From NCBI RefSeq assembly GCF_013618625.1, contig NZ_JABRWO010000010.1:62001-126000 (forward strand): a stretch of DNA of 64,000 nucleotides. Reading direction: 5' to 3'. Positions 58,863 through 64,000 of the stretch are shown one piece after another. The stretch's first letter is position 1; each line of letters starts with the position of its first letter. The translations under genes were made by a program, and so were the position numbers. The DNA comes from Bremerella alba (GTDB lineage: Bacteria; Planctomycetota; Planctomycetia; Pirellulales; Pirellulaceae). The notes under the pieces are model-generated. The model had not been told where the DNA came from. It saw only the letters and a list, made by a program, of their open reading frames with translations, and ran no database searches.

Positions 58863-61800
58863 GTGGCAAGACCGAGACTTGTCTCCCCTGACCAACCACT
58901 ACCGGTTCGGATACTGCTGCATATTTACGAAACCGCCGCCTCGCTGAGTCTGGCCGTAGTGCTGATCAGTTCGATGGCCGTTTCGCTGATCTTCGCGACT
59001 TTCGTGGAAGCTACTTTCAGCACGGATGTGGTACAGTTTTATGTCTACCGCTCGTGGTGGTTCGGATTGATCTACGGCTTGTTAGCGGTCAACATTTTCT
59101 GCGCCGCCGCGATTCGCTATCCCTGGAAACGTCATCAGACCGGGTTCGTTATCACGCATATCGGCCTATTGATGCTCTTGTTAAGCGGAGCCATCAGTCG
59201 CTCGAAAGGGATCGATGCCCAGGTTCATGTCTGGGAACACGACTCGTCCGAGCTTGCGTTCGATAATTCGTACTACTTTGATCTTCGCGTCGACAACGAC
59301 GTCAAGGCGATGCCCATGGCGATCGCCGACGCCGGTGATGTTCAGCGTCACATGATCGACTTCGAGCCAGGCATGTTTAACTGGTCGGCTTATCACGATG
59401 GTTTCGCTAATTGGAAAGTGGCTGAACCAGACTTGGCCAGATGGTTCAAGCCAGTGTTTTACCTCTCGATGCGAAATCGAGCAGGCAACGTCATGTACAA
59501 CCAAGATGGCGTGAAGCTGGAAGTACTCGATTACTATGCCGACTGCAATTGGTGGGAGAATACACCCACGGTGCAGTTGATGATGAGCATGCCCCAAACC
59601 ACCGAGCGTGCCGCCGATGGCACGATGAAGGCCGTCGGTGAACAGTGGATGCCTATTCGCTTGTCGGTCTTCAAAGCGACGCAACAGCCGAAATACAAGT
59701 ACGGTATTGGTGATAGCCAGCGAAGTGGTGGTGGTAGCGTCACATTCCACATGGCCGGCAGTCGCGCGGCCACCGAGGCATTCCTCAAGTGTGTGCCCGA
59801 AGAGGGGACGATCGGCGAAAACGGTCAGGCCATCTTATGCATCGACGGCAAAACGACCGTCATTGATGTGAAGGACCAGTTGGATAAGGACCCTCAGCCA
59901 ATTGAAGGCTCAGAGCTTAAGTACCAGGTCAAAGCTTACTATCCCACCGCCCAGCTCGATCAGGTCGACGGTCAAGAGTTCTCTTGGGTCAAGGTCACCG
60001 AAGACGAAGGAGCCGAACCACGTAACCCAACCGTGGTGATCGATATCCTGAAGGGAGACAAGAAGGTTGACCAACTCACCCTGCTGGCCAATATGCCGCA
60101 GATGAACATGCAGGGCTACACCTCCGGCGTCTATGGTGACTTCTGGTATGACTTTGGCGAGAAGACAACGGCCCAACTGATGCAGGGTGGAGAAGGGGGG
60201 TCGCGTATCGATCTCATTCAAGGGGTCGCCGAAGGAGCCGAAGACCAGGCTTCGCCGGAATCGAAGCGTGTTTTCTATCGCTATTGGAATCGCAAAAAGG
60301 TTGTTGCCTCTGGCGAACTCAAGGCCGACGCCACAGAAATCGATGCGGTGGAAGCATTCAAGATGCCGATTGCCACCCTGCGCATGTACGTGAAAAGCTT
60401 GGTCGCGGCCAACGAGCCTATGGCCCAGCCCATTCCGGTTGCTTTCGGGGTTTCTGGCCCGATGGGCAATACGCCGGCCGTGAAAGTTCGTCTGACCTTA
60501 GGCGACCATTCGGAAGAGTTCTGGCTGCGAGCCCATATGAACGAACCCGACGTTGGCCTCGATGACGGCTCGACGCTCCATACACTGAAGGTGGGTGATC
60601 GCGAAGTGAAGCTTTCGATGCCGATCAAGTCGTATCCGATTGGCTTCCGCATTCACCTCGATCAATTTGAACGCCGTCTCGACCCTGGCACCTCGCAGCC
60701 GTCACATTATTCGAGCGATGTCCAGTACATCGACCGGCAGCACGATCGATACGTTATGGCATCTGCAGCGGGTAGCGAAGAGATCAGCCCATTGGTAATT
60801 GACGAAGCACGCAATCCTAGTTCACTGGCTAAAGTGGGATCGATGCTCTATTGGATCGACGACACAGACAGTGGCCAAAAGATCTTGGTAAAGGATCTGA
60901 GCAAGCCTGACGAGCCTGCTTCGGAATTGGTTACCCGGGCTGGCAAAAGTCCGCGAAACCTGGTGATCGATACCGCTGGCAACAAACTCTGGTGGCTTGC
61001 CAAGCAGTCCAGTCGCCTGGCACGCTCGGATGTCGATGTTCTGATGCAGTCCGATTTGGTCGGTGGAAGTTCCAAGGTGGTCTCCATGTTCGACCGCGCC
61101 CCGCGCGGCTTGGCGGTCGATTCGGCAAATGGTTGGGTTTATTTCGGCAACCCGGCAAGCAAGTCGGTCGGTCGCGTGAAGACCGACGGCAGCGAGATGA
61201 AAGCCGACTGGCTCACCGGCACCGGACTGGTTACCGACGTGGCCCTCTATCCAGCCAAGCAGAAGCTGTACTTCACCGATGTGTTAAACAACGCGATCGG
61301 TCAGTCGTCGCTGGAAGAGCCGCGTGTTTCTTATGTTTATACCTACTCGAAATCTGGTCATCCAAACAGCATTGCGGTGAGCGACAAGGGGCTTTTGGTA
61401 TGGAGCGATGATACACCTAATGGTGTCGACCCCCATGCCCGCAAGCATCTGAGCGATCCTGCGTTGGACCGTACCAAACCGCAAGAGGTCAACTCCGTTA
61501 TCCGCGTGATTGATCTGCAAGGGAAGGACAAAGAACCGAAGACGCTTTATACAGAGCTAATGGACAAGCCCGACGGGTTGGCGATCGATCCAGACTCAGG
61601 CGACTTGTTCTTTACGCAGACCGCTCTCTTGAAGCGTGACGTCTGGATTACGATGAATGCTCCGGATGATTTCATCGAACCGGCCGGCGGTCGCGACCTG
61701 CGTATATTCCAGGAATCATTCGAAGGCCCCTACCTGGCAGGAACGCCCCAGTATCGCGAATTCGTTCCCGAACGCAGCAACGATTCGGAAGTTTATAAAT

Positions 61801-61985
61801 CGGTGTTCTCGGTCAACTACGACCCTGGGACGGCACTACGTTATTGGGGCTGTTTGTTTGTGGTAGGGGGCATCGCTTGCATGTTCTACATGCGAGCCTA
61901 TTTCTTCAAAACTAAACGATCGTCTGACCCGCAGGCTCGAGCCAAGGCTCATCCGGCGAAGATTCAGACAGAAGTGGTTTCGTGA
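58863..61985 (+). CDS. ResB/Ccs1-like cytochrome c maturation protein with an inserted beta-propeller
   Basis: The 1040-residue protein starts at GTG 58863. The N-terminal part has the ResB layout of three hydrophobic spans (about 17-40 region, 58-80, 97-117) with SMAVSLIFATFVEATFSTDVVQFYVYRSWWFG, then a large external domain. ResB usually returns directly to its last span. Here about 290 residues (631-925) with YWIDD, YFGNPAS and YFTDVLNN motifs form a YWTD/NHL-like propeller, before the normal C-terminus (FEGPYLAG, SVFSVNYDPGTALRYWGCLF, near 945-1000). ResB delivers reduced cysteines and heme with CcsA, which is the next gene, 18 bases on. Confidence 0.85.
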   Translation: MARPRLVSPDQPLPVRILLHIYETAASLSLAVVLISSMAVSLIFATFVEATFSTDVVQFYVYRSWWFGLIYGLLAVNIFCAAAIRYPWKRHQTGFVITHIGLLMLLLSGAISRSKGIDAQVHVWEHDSSELAFDNSYYFDLRVDNDVKAMPMAIADAGDVQRHMIDFEPGMFNWSAYHDGFANWKVAEPDLARWFKPVFYLSMRNRAGNVMYNQDGVKLEVLDYYADCNWWENTPTVQLMMSMPQTTERAADGTMKAVGEQWMPIRLSVFKATQQPKYKYGIGDSQRSGGGSVTFHMAGSRAATEAFLKCVPEEGTIGENGQAILCIDGKTTVIDVKDQLDKDPQPIEGSELKYQVKAYYPTAQLDQVDGQEFSWVKVTEDEGAEPRNPTVVIDILKGDKKVDQLTLLANMPQMNMQGYTSGVYGDFWYDFGEKTTAQLMQGGEGGSRIDLIQGVAEGAEDQASPESKRVFYRYWNRKKVVASGELKADATEIDAVEAFKMPIATLRMYVKSLVAANEPMAQPIPVAFGVSGPMGNTPAVKVRLTLGDHSEEFWLRAHMNEPDVGLDDGSTLHTLKVGDREVKLSMPIKSYPIGFRIHLDQFERRLDPGTSQPSHYSSDVQYIDRQHDRYVMASAAGSEEISPLVIDEARNPSSLAKVGSMLYWIDDTDSGQKILVKDLSKPDEPASELVTRAGKSPRNLVIDTAGNKLWWLAKQSSRLARSDVDVLMQSDLVGGSSKVVSMFDRAPRGLAVDSANGWVYFGNPASKSVGRVKTDGSEMKADWLTGTGLVTDVALYPAKQKLYFTDVLNNAIGQSSLEEPRVSYVYTYSKSGHPNSIAVSDKGLLVWSDDTPNGVDPHARKHLSDPALDRTKPQEVNSVIRVIDLQGKDKEPKTLYTELMDKPDGLAIDPDSGDLFFTQTALLKRDVWITMNAPDDFIEPAGGRDLRIFQESFEGPYLAGTPQYREFVPERSNDSEVYKSVFSVNYDPGTALRYWGCLFVVGGIACMFYMRAYFFKTKRSSDPQARAKAHPAKIQTEVVS

Positions 61986-62003
61986 TAAATGACTAGGTGC
62001 AAT

Positions 62004-64000
62004 ATGAATAGCGGAATTCTTCGCACGACTTGGATCGCAGCACTGGTGATGTGCGGCACGCTCATTGCTTTCAATAGCGGACGCGCGGATGATGCCTTTC
62101 CCGACGATATTTGGCGTGAGATCCCCGTCTATCATCACGGCCGTGTCAAGCCGATGGATGGTTATGCTCGGCAGGTCGTGCAGAAGATCACCGAGTTCAA
62201 CAAGTCGAAGCCCAAGTTCAATCTGACCGACTATTACACCGAAGAGGAACTCCAGAAGCCTGAGCTCAAGGGCGCTCTTGAGGTCTTTCCTGACGGCGAA
62301 CTGCGTAAATTTACGCCCAGCGAATTGATCTACGAATGGACTGCTCGGCCTGAAAAATGGGAACGCGTTCCGTTTATCTACCTTGGCCGAGAAGACGTGC
62401 GTGCAGAGCTGGGTTTTCCGATCAACAGCGACAACAGCATCAAGCTAAACTTTGTCTCACCGCACGACATTGCTACGTCTGAAAAGCTGCGTGAGTACTT
62501 GAAAGGGATGGAGAAACGCCGCAAGGAGCAAGCTGCCAGTGGTGAACTGGAAGAAACGGCTATGGACGCGCATATCTGGCGAGAACTACTGTTCCGCTAT
62601 GCCGTCTTTCGCGAGGTGTCGCTAGACCCGCGCAAGGAGGTTGTCTCGACCAATCCGCTTCCCTCCCCAGGCGAACGTGATCGGTTTATCGGTCAGGTAT
62701 ACGCAGCCGGGAAAATACTTTTTGGTGATCCGAACTCCGGCGAAGAACGCACCCTGAATAGCCAGCTGCAAACGCTTCAGCAGTTCGGTGGCGAGCATCC
62801 ATTGAGCATCGCATCGAAGCAATTAATCGATTCTTATCGTGACCTGCACGAATTATCTTCGGCGGCCTATATGGATCCGATGTCGGTGCTTAATACGCCC
62901 GCCGATGAGCCGATCAAGCCCGAATTTGCTCCGACCACGCAAGAGACCGAGCCGCTGATTCAAGAGTTTCAGGCTGCAGCCCATGCACTGGGAAACATCC
63001 TGGAAGAGCAGCGAGACAACGTCAACGACAGCACCACGCTCACCGACGATGAGTACAACAACATCAAACCGATGTTCCAATCGATGCTGGTACGCGTTCG
63101 TCAATTAGAGCACAACGCCATGGAAATCCACTTGGCATTGTACGAGAACGCCAACGCAGGTGCGTTAACGGCATCGACGTCGATGGATCGCGGCGGCAAT
63201 CACCTGCAGATTGTTCCTTCGCTCAATCCGTATGCTTTAAGCAAGTCTCGCGACCCGAGCGACCTTTCTCAGCCGTGGCTGGGAATGACGACGGTCCTGT
63301 ATGGTTCCGACGCCGTGCTGGCCCAGTACGACATGGGGCTGATCAACGCCGTGCGTGCCAACTGGAGTACTGCCAAAGAAGCCTACGAGAGTGGTGGCGA
63401 CGTCCGCCCAGCGATGCAAAAACTGGCCGATAGCCTGCAGCGACTGGGAGACCAAGACACCCAACAGCGTGTTGCCGTAATTGAAGAGACCATCGGTAGC
63501 ACCGAGAAAGATTCCGGCATCCTGGCCTATACCGCTTACCCGGCGGTTAATAGTTACCGGATTGCGACAGAGGTCCGCTACAACACGCTAGACCCGTTCA
63601 TGTATGCATGGATTTTCACGTTCATTGCGACCATCGGATTCGCGTTGGCCTTTGCTGTGATGCGGAAACCGATGTTCTGGATGGGGGTCGGGTTTTTGGT
63701 GTTTGGTTTGATCTGGTCGACCTACGGCTTCTACATGCGTGTTATCGTGACCGGCTGGGCACCGGTGACCAATATGTACGAAACGGTGATCTTCGTTCCG
63801 TGGGTCGTTTGTAGCCTGGGGCTGATGTTTCTGCTTCTTCCCTTGGTTGATCGCGGACGTTTGGCTGCATGGCGTGCGACAGCCGCCCCTTTTACTTGGG
63901 AACAGTCGCAGTTGGAATCTGGCCAACGAGAAATGTTCTCGACCGGCGTGTGGAGTGTTTTCAACTGGGTTTCGCTCGCGATTCGAGTTCCGCTGATGCT
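62004..64000 (+). CDS. CcsA/ResC-like cytochrome c biogenesis protein, 3' end outside the window
   Basis: The frame from ATG 62004 stays open to the last base. An N-terminal signal or anchor (TTWIAALVMCGTLIAFNSG) is followed by about 500 residues of external, mostly helical sequence. From about residue 530 the hydrophobic spans FMYAWIFTFIATIGFALAFAV and FWMGVGFLVFGLIWSTYGFYMRV appear, followed by the CcsA-type GWAPVTNMYETVIF motif. CcsA proteins are usually about 300 residues without such a long N-terminal part. The WWD heme-handling motif would lie beyond the end of the window. It forms a unit with the ResB-like gene and would attach heme to the diheme cytochrome at 17102. Confidence 0.8.
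   Translation, partial: MNSGILRTTWIAALVMCGTLIAFNSGRADDAFPDDIWREIPVYHHGRVKPMDGYARQVVQKITEFNKSKPKFNLTDYYTEEELQKPELKGALEVFPDGELRKFTPSELIYEWTARPEKWERVPFIYLGREDVRAELGFPINSDNSIKLNFVSPHDIATSEKLREYLKGMEKRRKEQAASGELEETAMDAHIWRELLFRYAVFREVSLDPRKEVVSTNPLPSPGERDRFIGQVYAAGKILFGDPNSGEERTLNSQLQTLQQFGGEHPLSIASKQLIDSYRDLHELSSAAYMDPMSVLNTPADEPIKPEFAPTTQETEPLIQEFQAAAHALGNILEEQRDNVNDSTTLTDDEYNNIKPMFQSMLVRVRQLEHNAMEIHLALYENANAGALTASTSMDRGGNHLQIVPSLNPYALSKSRDPSDLSQPWLGMTTVLYGSDAVLAQYDMGLINAVRANWSTAKEAYESGGDVRPAMQKLADSLQRLGDQDTQQRVAVIEETIGSTEKDSGILAYTAYPAVNSYRIATEVRYNTLDPFMYAWIFTFIATIGFALAFAVMRKPMFWMGVGFLVFGLIWSTYGFYMRVIVTGWAPVTNMYETVIFVPWVVCSLGLMFLLLPLVDRGRLAAWRATAAPFTWEQSQLESGQREMFSTGVWSVFNWVSLAIRVPLM

Noticed and set aside
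61836-63926. Several minus-strand frames at the right end
   Set aside because: All lie antisense to the CcsA-like gene, which stays open through the window end.

Overview
The window looks like a piece of a Planctomycetes chromosome, most likely a Pirellulales member of the Blastopirellula/Bremerella/Rhodopirellula type. This rests on protein families seen here: a DUF1559 prepilin-like protein followed by a small lipoprotein, secreted sulfatases, a DUF1080 protein, the N-terminal NPYESP motif in two unrelated proteins, and many GTG starts and weak ribosome-binding sites. That assignment is inference; there is no rRNA here. I see no tRNA, CRISPR array, transposase or prophage. Most of the window is chromosomal housekeeping and membrane/envelope functions.

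Layout. 1-4124: the tail of a ThiO-like oxidase, cheB, an FAD oxidoreductase and a secreted HEAT-like protein. 4125-9271 (minus strand): a probable envelope polysaccharide/secretion group made of a Pro/Gln-rich membrane protein, a MinD/CpsD-like protein with a degenerate P-loop, an ExeA-like ATPase and a GT39-like glycosyltransferase. 9591-19983: metH, a CBS-domain protein, an LRR lipoprotein, a BaiN/HI0933-type flavoprotein, a diheme cytochrome and thiC. 20632-23530: a tight MFS / GmhA-like SIS / ROK kinase operon. 23639-32622: two small unknown proteins, a sulfatase, DUF1559 plus lipoprotein, a UbiG-like methyltransferase with a flavin monooxygenase, a second sulfatase broken by a one-base frameshift, and a DUF1080 hydrolase. 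32792-37584: a HhH-GPD-like protein, dapB, thrC, dksA-like and lspA. 38116-43739: Rrf2 regulator, hisN-type phosphatase, rpmB and gatC-gatA-gatB. 43759-51877: a NPYESP protein, a SAM-hydroxide adenosyltransferase with a stand-alone copy of its C-terminal domain, an APC permease, a hybrid histidine kinase with a thioredoxin-fold partner, and bioA coupled to a glutamine amidotransferase. 51962-56018: a three-gene TolQ/TolR-like proton-channel operon. 56660-64000: an exported small protein, an odd HTH-acidic-membrane protein, and a system II cytochrome c maturation pair (ResB-like with an inserted beta-propeller, then a CcsA-like protein cut by the window end).

The best candidates for something new are: the proton-channel operon with two different TolR-like subunits, one with and one without the membrane aspartate, joined by GTGA overlaps; the ResB protein carrying a YWTD-like propeller; the degenerate P-loop/ExeA/Pro-rich membrane cluster; the HTH-acidic-TM fusion; the free-standing SAM-adenosyltransferase C-terminal domain; and a relic of the dapB 3' end on the far side of the neighbouring HhH gene. 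Functional links between neighbours are inference from spacing and overlap unless a motif is cited.
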